Source of the DNA: Lamellibrachia columna
Taxonomy: Eukaryota; Annelida; Polychaeta; Sabellida; Siboglinidae
Direction of reading: 5' to 3'
Length of the DNA: 64,000 nt
Assembly: GCA_963662155.1 (NCBI GenBank)
Contig: OY759265.1
Coordinates: 62,811,024-62,875,023, forward strand
Made by a program: the position numbers and the translations under genes. The notes below the pieces were generated by a model that made no database searches, was not told the DNA's origin, and worked only from the letters and a program-made list of their open reading frames with translations. Shown here one piece after another: positions 1 to 11,943 of this stretch. Each line of letters begins with the position of its first letter. The first letter of the stretch is position 1.

Positions 1-2442
1 CCAAGATTGGAAAGGATAATGACAATTGGAAAGGCACAATGGGGAAAGAAGGTCTGGGACAGATGAATGAGAACGGTCTCCTGTTTGCAGATTTCTGTAC
101 TCTCAATGAACTGATAATCGGAGGAACTCTCTTTCCACACAAGCCTACACACAAAGCCACATGGATATCCCCAGATATAAAGACGGAAAACCAAATTGAC
201 CACATAACAATCACCAAGAAATGGAGGAGAGTGCTTCTAGACGTCAGAGTGAAAAGAGGAGCTGACATTAATTCCGACCACCACCTCCTTGTGGGTGAAT
301 TTAGGATGAAGCTAGCAGCAAAGAAGAAGACGGATAACGAGGTACAAAGAAGGTTTGAGATAAGAAAACTTCAAAATACTAAAATACGACAGGAACTGGG
401 AATCACACTACGGAACAGGTTCCAAGCATTGGAAGAGAGAAAAAACATTGATGAAAAGTGGGCAAGATGCAAGAATGCAATTACAGACACCTGTGAACAA
501 GTCCTAGGCTGCTGGGAAGCTATTGAGGCAAGGAGGGAGACTAAAATGAAATTCAACAAGGAAGCAGATGACACAAGAAACAAAAAACTGCAGCAGGAAT
601 ACCAGGAAAGAAACAAAACAGTTAAAAATAAGACAAAGAGGGACAACAAAACATATGTCGAAAAACTAGCAAACGAGGCTGAGATCGCAGCTAGGCAAAA
701 CAACTCCAGAGAGTTATACAAGATCACCAGACAGCTAGCAGGGAAGAACGGGTTGACTAATCACCCCATCAGGGACAAACAGGGAAACCTTCTCACTAAG
801 GAATCTTTACAGTTACAACGCTGGAAAGAATATTTCCAAGATATCTTGAATAGGCCTCCACCATACTCAATCCCAGACATTGAGGAAACAAATGAAGACC
901 TTAACATTAATTGTGGTAGGATATCCAAAGAGGAGATCAAGAGAGCCATCAAAAAGCTGAAGCTAGGCAAAGCACCTGGAATTGACAATATACCATCTGA
1001 TGTCTTAAAAGCTGATATTGGGGCCACCACAGACGTTTTATACAGCGTGCTAAATGAGATCTGGGATAAAGAGGAAATACCAACTGAATGGAAGACAGGT
1101 ATGCTAGTTACAATACCCAAGAAAGGGAACGTCAGTGAATGTAAGAACTGGAGAGGGATCATGCTTCTATCAGTGCCTAGTAAAATGCTCTGCCGTATCA
1201 TCGTAGATAGGATACAAGAAACAGTTGACAAGAAGCTAAGAAAGGAACAAGCTGGCTTTAGAAAGGATAAATCCTGCACAGATCACATTGCTACACCCAG
1301 GATTATCGTTGAACAATGCATTGAATGGCAGAGCTCCCTTTACATAAACTTTGTGGACTTCGAAAAAGCATTTGATAGTATAGGACAGTTCTATGGAAGC
1401 TCCTGAGGCATTATGGTTTACCCACAACATTTTTAACCCTAATAAAGAACATGTACGATGGTTTTACTGGTCATGTCATCTTTAATGGACAAGTTTCAGT
1501 AGGCTTCCAGATTGGAACTGGAGTACGACAGGGATGCTTGCTATCTCCACTGCTATTTCTGATAGCCATAGACTGGACAATGAAAAGATCCACAGAACAC
1601 CATCGTACTGGGATCCAGTGGAACTTGTTCTCACAACTAGAAGACTTGGATTTTGCAGATGATCTAGCACTACTCTCAGAAACCCATAAACACATGCAAC
1701 AAAAAACAGAAAGGCTTCAAGAAAAAAGCAGCCAACTGGGTCTTAAGATCAATGTGGGAAAGACAAAGGTGATGAAAGTCAACAGCAGATCCTCCGAACC
1801 CATCTCACTAGAAAGTGGTACTGTTGAGGAAGTACAGGACTTCATCTACCTCGGGAGCAACATCAGTACAAATGGTGGAGCTGACAAAGATGTGGAGCTA
1901 CGCATCAATAAAGCTCGCCATGCCTTCAGAACTCTACGCCCTGTATGGCTCTCTTCCCAACTATCCATAAACACTAAGATCCACATTTTCCACACCAACG
2001 TTAAACCAGTTCTTCTGTATGGCTGTGAAATGTGGAAAACTACTCAGTCTCTCAACAACAAACTCCAAGTCTTCATCAACAGTCGCCTCCGATACATCTT
2101 TAAGGTATGGTGGCCTAACAAAATATCAAATAAAGAGCTCTGGAAGAAAACCAAACAGGAAGAAATAAGCACTACAATCAAGAGGAGAAAATGGAGCTGG
2201 ATTGGCCACTCAGAAAAGATCCAACAAATACAACCAAACAAGCACTGGACTATAACCCACAAGGAAAGAGAAGACAAGGAAGGCCAAAAATCAACTGGAG
2301 ACACTCCACACTACAAGATCTTGAAAAAGTGGGGGTCACCTGGCAAGAGGCCAAAGCTATAGCCCAGAAGAGAGTGAGGTGGAGAAACATGGTTGACGCC
2401 CTATGCTCCTGAAGGGGCCAAGAGGATTAAGTAAGTAAGTAA
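1..2442 (+). mobile_element. RTE-like LINE, 3' part, cut by the window edge
   Basis: Non-LTR retrotransposon copy running off the left edge. It carries an apurinic-type endonuclease domain, a reverse transcriptase and a short 3' tail. The coding part ends at 2,412. It is followed by about 20 bases and then a TAAG tandem tail (about 2,428-2,442), and RTE-type elements typically end in such short tandem repeats rather than poly(A). The family resembles the invertebrate elements often annotated as craniofacial development protein 2-like. The RTE assignment is from memory of the protein style and the tail; a related clade is possible. Confidence 0.8.
3..2412 (+). pseudogene. LINE endonuclease-reverse transcriptase ORF, two frame breaks
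   Basis: The reading frame is already open at base 3, coding a KIGKDN-like endonuclease stretch, so the ATG at 39 is internal. Endonuclease end: SDHHLLVG near 273-296. Reverse transcriptase: LGKAPGIDNIP and IPKKGN...NWRGI blocks, motif A INFVDFEKAFDS (about 1,344-1,379), motif B GVRQGCLLSP (1,520-1,549) and motif C FADDLALL (1,652-1,675). The C-terminal block contains WIGH, then NPQGKRRQGRPK, then the end at 2,412. The frame changes between 1,378 and 1,391, best explained by a four-base loss, and again near 2,205-2,212, where the WIGH frame passes to the frame coding LRKDPTNTTKQALDYNPQ. Catalytic aspartates in A and C are present. The copy cannot make one continuous protein as read, although it looks fairly young. 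Confidence 0.85.
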
Positions 2443-2575
2443 CTGTTTCTTACTGACACAGGGAAATACATAGATCCAACATGAGTCATTGTGTCAATAA
2501 CAACATGTACTGTGTCTTATTGACACAGGAAAACATACAGGTCCAATATGAGTCATTGTGTTAATAACATGTATT
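2443..2575. repeat. Two-copy tandem repeat, about 66 bp
   Basis: Two adjacent diverged units run 2,443-2,508 and 2,510-2,573. Both contain CTTA(C/T)TGACACAGG, then TCCAA(C/T)ATGAGTCATTGTGT, then AATAACA. They lie directly after the LINE tail. Confidence 0.7.
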
Positions 2576-2725
2576 GTTTCCATTAAATTACATATCCACA
2601 CCAGCAGAGTTTTGAAATAGTCCATTATGGTTACACAGGTACTACTTTTACCTATGCATTGCGTCTTAGCATTCAAAACAAAGTAAATAAACTAAGAGCT
2701 ATTTTATGTAACATTATTGACATAC

Positions 2726-2855
2726 CTTCTACTGTCTGGAAAGCTGACTGGAAGAGTTCCCTCAGATGTCTTAGCATATCATCAAGGATGACTTTCACGA
2801 GGCGCCAATACCTCTCTTCCTTGGGGGTCAGCGCCAACAAGCTACTACTACTACT
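2726..2855 (-). CDS. Internal exon, unknown protein
   Basis: On the minus strand a strong acceptor (tttgcttactttcag) precedes an open 130-base stretch, followed by a good donor (GAAG|gtatgt). The exon is phase 0 at its start and phase 1 at its end. It codes five serines, then LLALTPKEERYWRLVKVILD and DMLRHLRELFQSAFQTVE, an amphipathic helical segment. The LTPKE..Y.RLV..L....LRELF pattern recalls the N-terminal helices of DZIP3-type HEPN domains in invertebrate proteins, but this is only a resemblance. The exon lies downstream of the 4.5-5.6 kb gene on the same strand. Since that gene's large exon ends in phase 0, the two could be joined by alternative splicing. The next exon was not found. 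Confidence 0.5.
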
Positions 2856-2939
2856 CTGAAAGTAAGCAAACATGTGACTACTTGAATGTATAGACATTTT
2901 TATTTCTCTGCTTGTTAAATTATATATTGTTTAAATCAC

Positions 2940-3590
2940 AAGAAACTTCGTTCACATATCCGACTATTTTGGCCGTGTTTGACGGCCTTTGTCAGCTCTG
3001 TGAGACACGGCCGAAATATTCAGAGATATGAACCACATTTCTTTTGAGATATACAATGTCTAAATATGTGACTCTTTGAACAATATGTTGCCCTACAGGG
3101 AACAACACACATTACTATTATATTTGTATTATACAACCCTGACAATTGGTAGTAAGCACACTATCATCATTGCATGTTACCAGTGTACATGTCTTGGTAG
3201 AAGCACCTCCATGGATGTGCGTGATTTGGCGCTTTGTATAAATGTGTTGCTAGGGTAATGCTTTTGGAACCGATACCATGAAACGAGTTAAGTAAGTTAT
3301 CCACACAATGACTTTGATCACATTTCCATAGCTACTGCTATCCCTGCTGTTATACCATGGGTTTTCTCCACAAATACATAATGTCAAAACATCTAACATG
3401 ATTACACATACTATCTGACATGACTCTGATTTGTACACTTGGATAACAGTGTTTCATAAATTGTTTAAATATTGAAAGACAGCCTTATATCAAAGACCTA
3501 ACATTTAGTTTGGTTTAAGGTGGCCGATTACCTTGAAATAAAAGTATTTAAACTTTAAATTTTAAAGGTTGTTTGAAATCAATTCGAACC
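2940..3590. other. Non-coding; short palindromic repeat near 2,950-3,040
   Basis: An imperfect inverted repeat lies at 2,952-3,035, with TTTTGGCCGTGTTTGACGG on one side and GAGACACGGCCGAAAT on the other. The rest is AT-rich sequence in which I see no gene. Confidence 0.4.
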
Positions 3591-4170
3591 CAAAGACAAA
3601 TAAAGTTGAGGGTCCCGGAGGGTCCCGTGCAATTTTTTTAAAGTATTGCAATTTGATATGTTCATATTATATAAAGCGTAATATGTCAAACTGAAATGGT
3701 AATTTTTTTTATTTTATGTAATTTATTAAGTCAAAGAAATACCACATTTTAGCCAAATGTCGACAATATGCAATATCTGACCCACAAGGAGCAATGTAAC
3801 TTCAGTAAAATTTTGCTAAGATGTTCATTTATTAATTATCTGTATAAAATGGCAAAAAAAGTTGTAGGGTCCCGTGCATTTTTTTGTAATTATAGTAACA
3901 GCTACGTCAGCAACAAGAATACATTTTTTTTATCAAAACCCACATTTGACTACAACGACTAATGCTATTTGGCCAAAATGTTAATTTATTATTTATCTCT
4001 ATACAGAAAGAAAAGAATTATTCAAGTCCCAGAATTTTTTTAACGTTTTGCAATGTTGAAAGCACCACTCTAACCAAATGTTCTTGTAAAATGCCATATT
4101 ATGGACACATTGTTATTAAAAGCCACATTTGACCCACAAGGAGTAATGTTGTTGCAGTAAATGTTGGCCA
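3590..4170. repeat. Diverged tandem repeat, about 200 bp period, three units
   Basis: Three loose copies share a GGGTCCCGTGCA(A)TTTTTTT block (3,612, 3,866 and a decayed copy near 4,025). They also share an ACCCACAAGGAG(C/T)AATGT block (3,780 and 4,132). The units are strongly diverged, so the array is old. Confidence 0.55.
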
Positions 4171-4499
4171 AACTGTTTCTATTCATCCCTACACACATCA
4201 TGAAGATCTTAGTCATGAAATGCCTGACAGAAATTGAAGTTTTGCTAGTTTGAAATCTTGAAACAATTTTCTATAACAATTCCTCAACAGAAGTTACCCC
4301 GCATATCCGCAAAACGCATCACATAACGTATAATGTTATATTTATAATGGTTTCTGTTCGTATTAACATTCTTTTACCAATAAATGTACCATGCTTACTT
4401 TTTGCATTATGGATGTAGTTTCAATCATCAAATACAACATTTGTGTTAACTTAATTGTTGTCAATGATGTGCAGACTGATTTCAGAGTAGTCGACCGTC

Positions 4500-4649
4500 T
4501 TAACGAATGATCAATTTGAAGTTGTTACTATAATTGATCAGTTCAACTTTTAGTGATGCTGAATGATCCAACACGACAGATGGGGATGGAAATGACCACC
4601 GAGAGACTTGTGGAATGTTCTGCTTACCAAATACATCCTGCAAAAATTG

Positions 4650-4721
<72 letters not shown>

Positions 4722-5595
4722 TGTGGTGTGGTGTGGTGTGGTGTGGTGTGGTGTGGTGTGGTGTGGTGTGGTGTGGTGTGGTGTGGTGTGGTGTGGTGTG
4801 TATATAATGCTTACCTGGGAAGTGCCAGTGCTGCTAGGTGGCTGTGGAACAGGGATTCTTGTCTTTTGACTCGGTTTCATCTTCATGCTGTTGGCCGACT
4901 GTGGGACAGGGATTCTTGTCTGTTGACTCGGTTTCATCTTCATGCTGTTGGCCGACTGTGGGTCAGGGATTCTTGTCGGTTGACTCGGTGTCATCGTCAT
5001 GCTGTTGGCCGACTGTGGGAAAGGGATTCTTGTCTGTTGACTCGGTTTCATCTTCATGCTGTTGGCTGACTGTGGGACTGGGATTCTTGTCTGTTGACTC
5101 GGTGTCATCGTCATGTTGCTGGCTGACTGTGGGACATTGGCTCCTGTCTGTTGACTCGATGTCATCGTCATGTTGCTGGCTGGCTGTGGAACATTGGCTC
5201 CTCTCTGTTGACTCGGTGTCATCGTCATGCTGTTGGCCAACTGTAGGACATTGGCTCCTGCCTGTTGACTTGGTGTCATCGTCACGCTACTGGCTGGCTG
5301 TAGGACAGGGTCTATTGTCTGTTGACTTGGTGTCATCGTCGGGCCACTTCTACTGGCGTATTGTCGGAAAGGGGTGCCTGTTTGTTGGCTCCATGCTGTT
5401 GTCATACAACTGCTACTGCCCTGTTGTGGGACATATGCAACTGTTTGTTGCGTCGAACTTGTCGCTGTGTCACTGCCACTGGATTTCTGTGGGACATGGC
5501 TACTTGCGGATTCATTCTCGTCCAATTTGCTTACTTTTGTGCTGGCCGAGAACTTGTCAGGGGGTAGTGAACATTTGTGACGCTTGTTATCCATT
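4500..5595 (-). CDS. Spliced gene with a 19-residue tandem repeat, unknown function
   Basis: Two exons on the minus strand. Exon 1 starts just after an acceptor (ttgttctttcag) with ATG at 5,594-5,592, and ends in CCCAG|gtaagc at 4,815, phase 0, 260 codons. Exon 2 follows acceptor caatttttgcag at 4,637, in phase 0, and stops with TAA at 4,502-4,500 after 45 residues, giving about 305 aa. After a basic start (MDNKRHKCS) come Ser/Thr/Gln-rich sequence and about nine units of a 19-residue repeat close to SANSMKMKPSQQTRIPVPQ, matching a 57-base DNA period (about 4,838-5,350). No catalytic motif is seen, and the protein is likely disordered. An acceptor immediately upstream of the ATG implies a 5' non-coding exon above 5,640. 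Exon 2 could instead be skipped in favour of the exon at 2,726-2,855. Confidence 0.6.
4651..4800. repeat. Compound microsatellite (GT)n then (GGTGT)n
   Basis: A pure GT run to about 4,719 turns into about 16 copies of GGTGT to 4,800. It fills most of the intron of the minus-strand repeat gene, so array length sets the intron length. Confidence 0.95.
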
Positions 5596-5599
5596 CTGA

Positions 5600-5990
5600 A
5601 AGAACAATCAAACATTGTTATTACAAACTGTTCTACATTCACTCACAACAACTTTCCACATTCCTGCTGCAGAATGTGTGCAAATGTGTAACGAAGGAAT
5701 CATTTAGATCAAAACTACTTAAAATACAAAATCCCTTTCTTTTGTAATTCTACCTATTATATACACCCATTTGTATATATTTCATCCATATTTTCATGTC
5801 ATGTGCATGCATTTACACTTCCCAAAATTTAATAACATTTGCTATTTTTTAAATCATTTAACCAATTTATCTAGATCATCGTGTACATTTTGTTTATCTG
5901 TATAATATTTTATTTTTTATGAATACTTTTGTGTCATTAGCAAATTTCAGTACTTTGCTAGATATGTCATCTTCCAAATCATTTATATAT
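5600..5990. other. AT-rich non-coding upstream of the minus-strand gene
   Basis: No coding exon is visible. It probably holds an intron and the promoter side of the gene at 4,500-5,595. Confidence 0.4.
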
Positions 5991-5992
5991 AT

Positions 5993-6045
<53 letters not shown>
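5991..6045. repeat. (AT)n microsatellite
   Basis: Alternating TA tract. It supplies the TA target of the adjoining DNA transposon. Confidence 0.95.
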
Positions 6046-6048
<3 letters not shown>

Positions 6049-6903
6049 TCGAGCCTCGTTATAATGCGGTGATTGGGGTCCACAACTTCGGACCGCGCTG
6101 TACGCAAGGCGCGTTAGGTGTTCCCATATCTGCCACCAGGGAGCTACTAAAGAACAGTGATCGCCGCCCGCTGCACCAAGTCCATGAATGCTGTCCAAGC
6201 CATGTGTGCTTGCAGCACTGTCTTATACTCCAACATGCAGTTTATGGAACTTATTAAACTTACACTAGAATCAACGTGTATTATTTTTAAATGTCACACC
6301 CTGCTGATTCTTGAACTTAATAAAAACACATGTACGTATACCATTATGGAATAGATTTACTACGATGATGATGTACTGGACCAATAGGCCTACGAATCAA
6401 AAATAATAACCTGGATCTGTGCAGCCGAAAACGTATATGATTTGACAAACGTAGCATGTAAGCTGATAAAACACAGAAAACGACAATAGGTAGAATTAAT
6501 AATTGTTTCACTTCATCTTTCAATCGATCTCGACCAAAGCATAAATTTATTATGCACCACTTAACATTGATTCATCGTTTCATATGCGGATGACGAATTC
6601 GTATTTATGTGGGACAATGCTACTTGCTAATGTTATTGACTTGGAATCGTGGCTAGTTTGCTGAATGCAAAAGTACAAGTCAGATGTATGTTTGTATACA
6701 AGCTTTTATAGTAAGCCAAATGATTATGCAAGAATACAATATGCATATATAATATAAAACAACATCATCAAATCTAGGTAATTGAAAATTATCCGGAGTA
6801 CATAAATATATCGCAACATGGAATGTCCCACCTAAGTAGAAAACACCCGAGCCACAATTAGTATTTTATGCACACAAAACAATCCACTATTATTTCAAAA
6901 TTA

Positions 6904-6946
<43 letters not shown>

Positions 6947-7378
6947 CATTTTTTCGCACACCGGTAGAGCCTTGGGTTAAGAATTTGGCATGTTGGTTTC
7001 ATGTCGCAAAAACGATTAAATTTACGATGTAATGGAAGCATGTCATTTCACCCAAGTGTTATGTTGGTGTTGCATGCTAAATGCATTTAAAACTGTTGAC
7101 CTGATTCTTACGCTAGGCGTATTTGTAAATCTTGATTGCAATTTACAAACTGTCGAAGCGAAGCCAGCGACAGCGATTGATGTCGGCGACAGGGTAAAAC
7201 AAACAACATCCTGATACTCGTTCATTGACATTGTTCGTCTAATGTTTCTTGAGAATTGTCAAAGCAATTCTAAGTAGGCTTAAGCAGGTCCATTTGGGAT
7301 TTTCCCCTGGCAGCAGAAAATCGGGGTCCACGACCGACCACGTTATATCCGAATCCGCGTAATAACGGGGCGCGACTG
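6046..7378. mobile_element. Tc1/mariner (pogo-like) non-autonomous element
   Basis: The left end starts CAGTCGAGCCTCGTTATAAT and the inverted right end starts CAGTCGCGCCCCGTTATTAC. They match at 20 of the first 24 bases. The copy is bounded by TA on both sides (6,044-6,045 and 7,379-7,380), the target of this superfamily, and CAGTCG..CC.CGTTAT is typical of pogo/Tigger-like ends. Both ends also carry GGGGTCCAC in direct orientation. The interior (1.33 kb) contains no transposase ORF and includes an AT microsatellite at about 6,906-6,942. The flanking AT tracts make the TA duplication weak evidence alone; the inverted ends are the main support. Confidence 0.65.
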
Positions 7379-7429
7379 TATATATATAATATATATATAC
7401 ACATACATATATATATTTAAAATAGCATA

Positions 7430-8190
7430 GTTCATAATACTGATCCCTGTGGTGCCCCACTCAAAACAGATTTCCAGTTTGAAATCTCACCATCTACTAT
7501 TACTCTCTGTCTTCTGTGTGTAAGCCACTTTTCTATCCAGTTGATTACATCATTACTTATACCATGGGCTTTTAGTTTAAGTAACAATCTTTTATGTGAC
7601 ACTTTATTGAAAGCTATCTAAAAATCTGAGTAGACAACATCCATTGGTGATCCATCATTTACCCACTTTGTAATTTATTTCCAAAAACTTAGAAATTGGT
7701 TACACATTACTTTGTTTTTAAGAAACAAAGGTTGAGATGTATTTATGAATTAATGTTTTACAAGGAATTCCACCATGTGGACTCTAATTAACGTTTCTAA
7801 TAATTTGCATACAACTAATGTTAAACTTATTGGTCTGTCATTTTCTGACTTGTTCCTCGATCCCTTCTTAAATAACGGCGTAATGTTTGCTTCTTTCCAT
7901 TCTGAAGGAACTATTCCATCTTCTAGTGACAAGTTATTCACTTTTGCAAGTGGTGTACTAATTTTCTGTACACTTTCCTTAAGCAGTTTTGGTGGTATCA
8001 CATCAACTCCAGGTGATTTATTATCTTTCATCTTCTTAATTTTCTTTGCTATTATTTCAGGAGTTACAAATAACTACCCTAAATGATCTGATTTACTGCC
8101 CTCAAATTTAGTAACTATAATCGGAAGTGAGCTGATATCTTCTGTGGTAAAAACCGAGCTGAAATACTAATTCATTTAACCTATCTGAAA
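7430..8190 (-). pseudogene. Jockey/CR1-type LINE reverse transcriptase fragment
   Basis: Read on the minus strand, 8,031-7,750 codes DNKSPGVDVIPPKLLKESVQ, then VPSEWKEANITPLFKKGSRN and a PISLT block, the usual start of a LINE reverse transcriptase. Further on, the motif A region reads MDVVYSDF-stop-IAFNKVSHKRL near 7,640-7,590, followed by motif B LSGAPQGSVL near 7,475-7,440, where an AT microsatellite cuts the copy. Motif C is missing. The in-frame stop inside motif A and several frame changes show a dead copy. The LINE ends at 13.8 and 34.6 kb could belong to the same or a related family. Confidence 0.75.
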
Positions 8191-8199
8191 TTTCTGATA

Positions 8200-8420
8200 A
8201 TATGATGAGGAAGATTATGATAATATGATGAGGATGATGAAGAAGAGGATTGGGAGGATGAGAATGATGAGCATTAAGATAATGTATAAGATGATAAGGT
8301 TGATAAAGATAAGGATAACGGTGATGACAAGATTATGAAGATGACATCATGATGCAATGAGTATGATGAGTATAATAGAGCAGGATGATTATGACAAGAT
8401 GATGAGGTTAGCAATGGTGA
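8200..8420. repeat. GAT-rich cryptic simple sequence
   Basis: Imperfect GATGATGAGGA/GATAAG repeats, purine-rich on the plus strand. No gene. Confidence 0.7.
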
Positions 8421-8789
8421 TTAGGATGTAATAACCAATAATGTAATAACCATTGTATACTTTATGAAAATAAACAAAACTAATGCAACATCTACAATTG
8501 TTAATATCAGCAGTTTCACTGAATAATTTGAAGCTGTCATGAATGATCATAATTTGGTTTCGGAAATTGGATTGACAGGCTCGGTGTGAGATAGTAAAGC
8601 GTGCATTCTGATGGATTCTGGGAATCAAATTCTTCAATTTGGTACCCTCTAAATAAGAACAAGTGTTGGTGAAAACCTGTAAAAACTGTATTACTAAAAC
8701 ATAAACAGAATATTAATAATACTTAAAATACTAGGTAATGCTGGCTTTGTAAAACTGCTATGATATTTACAACTGAAGATGTAGCAGTA

Positions 8790-9300
8790 CATATCCTCAT
8801 CGTCACCATCACCAACATCAAACTCATCATCTTCTCTTATCCATCATCCTCATTATCGTCCTCAACTTCCTCCTCATCCCAATTCTCCTCATTGTCACAA
8901 TCATCTTCATCATCATTATCCTCATCTTGTCATGATCATCATCACTTCCCATTCTCACTTTACCCTCCTCATCATCATCAACATCCACATCATTATAATC
9001 GTTATAATCATAATCACCCTCCTTGTCATCCTCCTCGTCATCGTGTCATCATCCTCATTAGCATCTTCATCCTCATCAATCCCAATATTCATCCTTCTCA
9101 TCATCTTGTCTCTATTATCCTCACCCTACTCATCCTCATCATAATATTATTAATCATCCTCATCGTCTTCATCATCATCATAATCGTAACAATAATCATC
9201 ACCCTCAACCTCCTTGTAATCATCCTCATCTTTCCATTCATCATGGTCATAATCACAATAACAATCCTCCTCCTCATCATCATCATGTTGATTATTACAT
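8790..9300. repeat. ATC/TCC-rich cryptic simple sequence
   Basis: About 500 bases of imperfect CATCATCCTCATC repeats, the complement type of the 8.2 kb GAT tract. ORFs through it (for example a 180-codon one at 8,760-9,302) are low-complexity artefacts. Confidence 0.75.
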
Positions 9301-9534
9301 AAGCAGATGATTATTACATATATAAGCGGATGTAACAGTCGGTCGACATTGCTTGGTTGGTCGTGTGTTTGTAACGCTATGCAATTTTTATACAACTGTT
9401 CCAAGTTACATAAACCATCCCCTGAAGTCTCTGGCATCTAATATCGAACTGATCAATGGACTGTTTGCATAACTTAGTACAATCGTAACAACCTCGCACT
9501 TGTTGAGTCTGTGTAGCCCGTTACGTCATTAGAG

Positions 9535-9995
9535 CCTGGTCCATTTTCCCTATAAAATATTGACCCAGCGGGTCCACTTTTTATTATAGGAAATGGACCC
9601 CCATAAAGAATTTGGACCCAGGGAGGTCCATATTCTATGGGGGGGTCCATTTGTTAAAGTTTAATGTAAAAGCTAATTGCATTTATGTTGTTGTGGTTTT
9701 TGTTGTTGAAGACGTGATAAAGGTCTTTGAAACAGGCATAGTGTTGTGAATTTAGCTTGAAATTATCTAATTAAATATTATTTTAGAAAATTCGTAGAAA
9801 ATATGGTCATTACATTCCAGTTACAATGTACAAACTGGATTATATTATCTGATCAATTTTCACCTCTTCAGTGGTTCCATAAGGGGAGGTCCATACTCTA
9901 TAATAGAACATGGAACCCCCGGTCCATTTTTTATGGGGGTCGATTTTCTGTCATACAGAAATTGTACCCCCACAGAAAATGGACCCGGGGAAAAT
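9535..9995. repeat. Foldback sequence built from TGGACCCCC / GGGGGTCCA blocks
   Basis: Two clusters (9,535-9,660 and 9,885-9,990) hold alternating direct and inverted copies of GGTCCATTTT and TGGACCCCCATA, able to fold into stems. This looks like the subterminal regions of a DNA transposon. A further GGAGGTCCATG near 10,120 may belong to it. Confidence 0.55.
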
Positions 9996-10139
9996 TCATA
10001 GAAGCAATGGTTTTGACATTCAAGTTACAGCCTACAAACTGCGTTATATTATCTGATCCATTTTGCACCTTTTTCAATGGAGTTACAAATCCTATAATCA
10101 AATATGGGTAATGTTCAATGGAGGTCCATGTTATATCTG

Positions 10140-11180
10140 ACACAGGCATAACAGTAGTGACTGTAGGTAGACAAATAAGTGCTGGGTCAGTGATGGTGAC
10201 ATCTGCTTGAGCTCTGCTGTAGCAGGAATACTGGGGAATCTACCCCCCCCACACTCACCACAAAGACCCTTTGTGCGTGTCTCCCTAGTACATTGGTGTC
10301 TGCACCCACGAGGTGATTTCTATCAGTTATATGAACATAATCATTTCAATAACGGCCTGGGTGGCTGCAATTTTGTCTTTATACCAAAGCCACATAGCAA
10401 CAATGAACACAGCTCTAAACAATGAACACAGCTCTAGTGTAGAGTTCACCTGAACAGTTAGTTCTTTGTATGCTGTGTATGACTCATGTGATAACAAAGC
10501 AATCTAGTTAGTTGACTGTGACATCAGGTGACAGCAAGAAATCCCCTTGTTTGTGTCAACAATTCTATAGCGTATCACAAGTACCACCAACTTCTGGCGT
10601 AATTATTGTTTTTTTGTGTGAAAACTTTACAACCTTACTACATAGGCTACATCAAAGATTTACCCAAAGAAGTTGTATATATTTTTGCTGTGCTGTCCCT
10701 CAATAGAACGCACATCTTTATTTTGGCAATTCCACCATATGGTCAGCCTTACCATGTTTTGAATTTTTTATCTATACAAATAGGGTTCCATTTTGAAGGT
10801 AAACATTACTACTAAAGGGAAATATGATGGATGTATCAATATTATTGCATGAATTTCAAAATATTTGAAGTCAAAATAACTAATGAAAATAATTACTTCA
10901 AAATGAACAAATACGTAAATAACAATAATTGTTATATTTCAATTCAATATTTCAATGCTATCAATAACACATCAAGTGAAACACATTTAGACAAATGTTC
11001 AGCATTTCACCTGAACTGTTATGCCCAGTAGGAACCTCTTATCACAAAAATGGGTCAACTAACGTCCGTTAGCAAAATAGTATGTTTTATATTGCTGTCC
11101 TATATTTAGAAGCAGAGAAAACATCAGTGTTATAATGTTATTATAGAAAACATCTCAACTTTGCTTTAAAATATTGTCAG
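10140..11180. other. No gene seen
   Basis: AT-rich sequence. It contains a short direct duplication (AACAATGAACACAGCTCTA, twice at about 10,398-10,437). Open frames are short and lack splice support. Confidence 0.4.
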
Positions 11181-11189
11181 GTGGTTGTT

Positions 11190-11375
11190 ATGCCCAGTAC
11201 CAAGGTATTGTGATCATTGTTGCACCAGGCACCAAGGTATGGTGATTATTGTTCCACCAGACACCAAGGTATGTTGATTATTGTTGCACCAGGCACCAAG
11301 GTAAGTTGATTATTGTTGCACCAGGCACCAAGGTAAGTTGATTATTGTTGCACCAGGCACCAAGCTTTAATGTTG
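11190..11375. repeat. Minisatellite, about 33-35 bp, five copies
   Basis: Repeated GCACCAGGCACCAAGGTA, then AGTTGATTATTGTT. The copies become more alike towards the right end. Confidence 0.85.
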
Positions 11376-11379
11376 CAAA

Positions 11380-11943
11380 AGTTAAGATACATTCTGACCA
11401 CTTTGCTAAGAGGCTTCAAAAGAAGGATGTTCAAAGGTAACTGCAGGAAATACAAGATCTGTCAAGATGTCCGGGTGGACAGGACATGACAACTCACGTC
11501 ACTTCCACCTGGATAATGGCTATAAACAGGTTACATTAGTGACACAGGAGGTACCTGCTGAGGAATTAAATAAAATGTTTTCCAAGGAATATGTTACTTG
11601 GAAAAGTATTTGTCATACACAAAGATCTCATCAAGAATCAGTGCGCTATGATACAAGAGGTCAATGGTAACCTTAATGAGGACATATGTAGCACGCAAAT
11701 TTATTTTGTAGAAAACATTCTGTCTAGTAACATTAAAGAAATCCAGTCTACCTAGATGTCAAATAAAAACTATGTTACACTGCATTTACTCGTAGAACAT
11801 AACACGATGAATGTTCAAGATGAAAATAATTTAACTAATTAGTTATATATTGAAATGACATCCTCATTGCAAATGACCAAATGGATGCATGGCAGTAGCA
11901 CCAGGTAGACAACTTCAGGAATGTGCACTACATCATGGAGAAA
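11380..11943. other. No gene assigned
   Basis: A 67-codon open frame (11,467-11,670) starts MSGWTGHDNSRHFHLDNG. It has no recognisable domain or clear splice sites. The rest is AT-rich. Confidence 0.3.

Noticed and set aside
371..1279. Minus-strand ORFs of 118 and 172 codons
   Set aside because: Shadows of the LINE reading frame on the other strand.
8760..9302. 180-codon isoleucine-rich ORF, membrane-protein-like
   Set aside because: Product of the ATC-rich cryptic repeat, with no conserved features.
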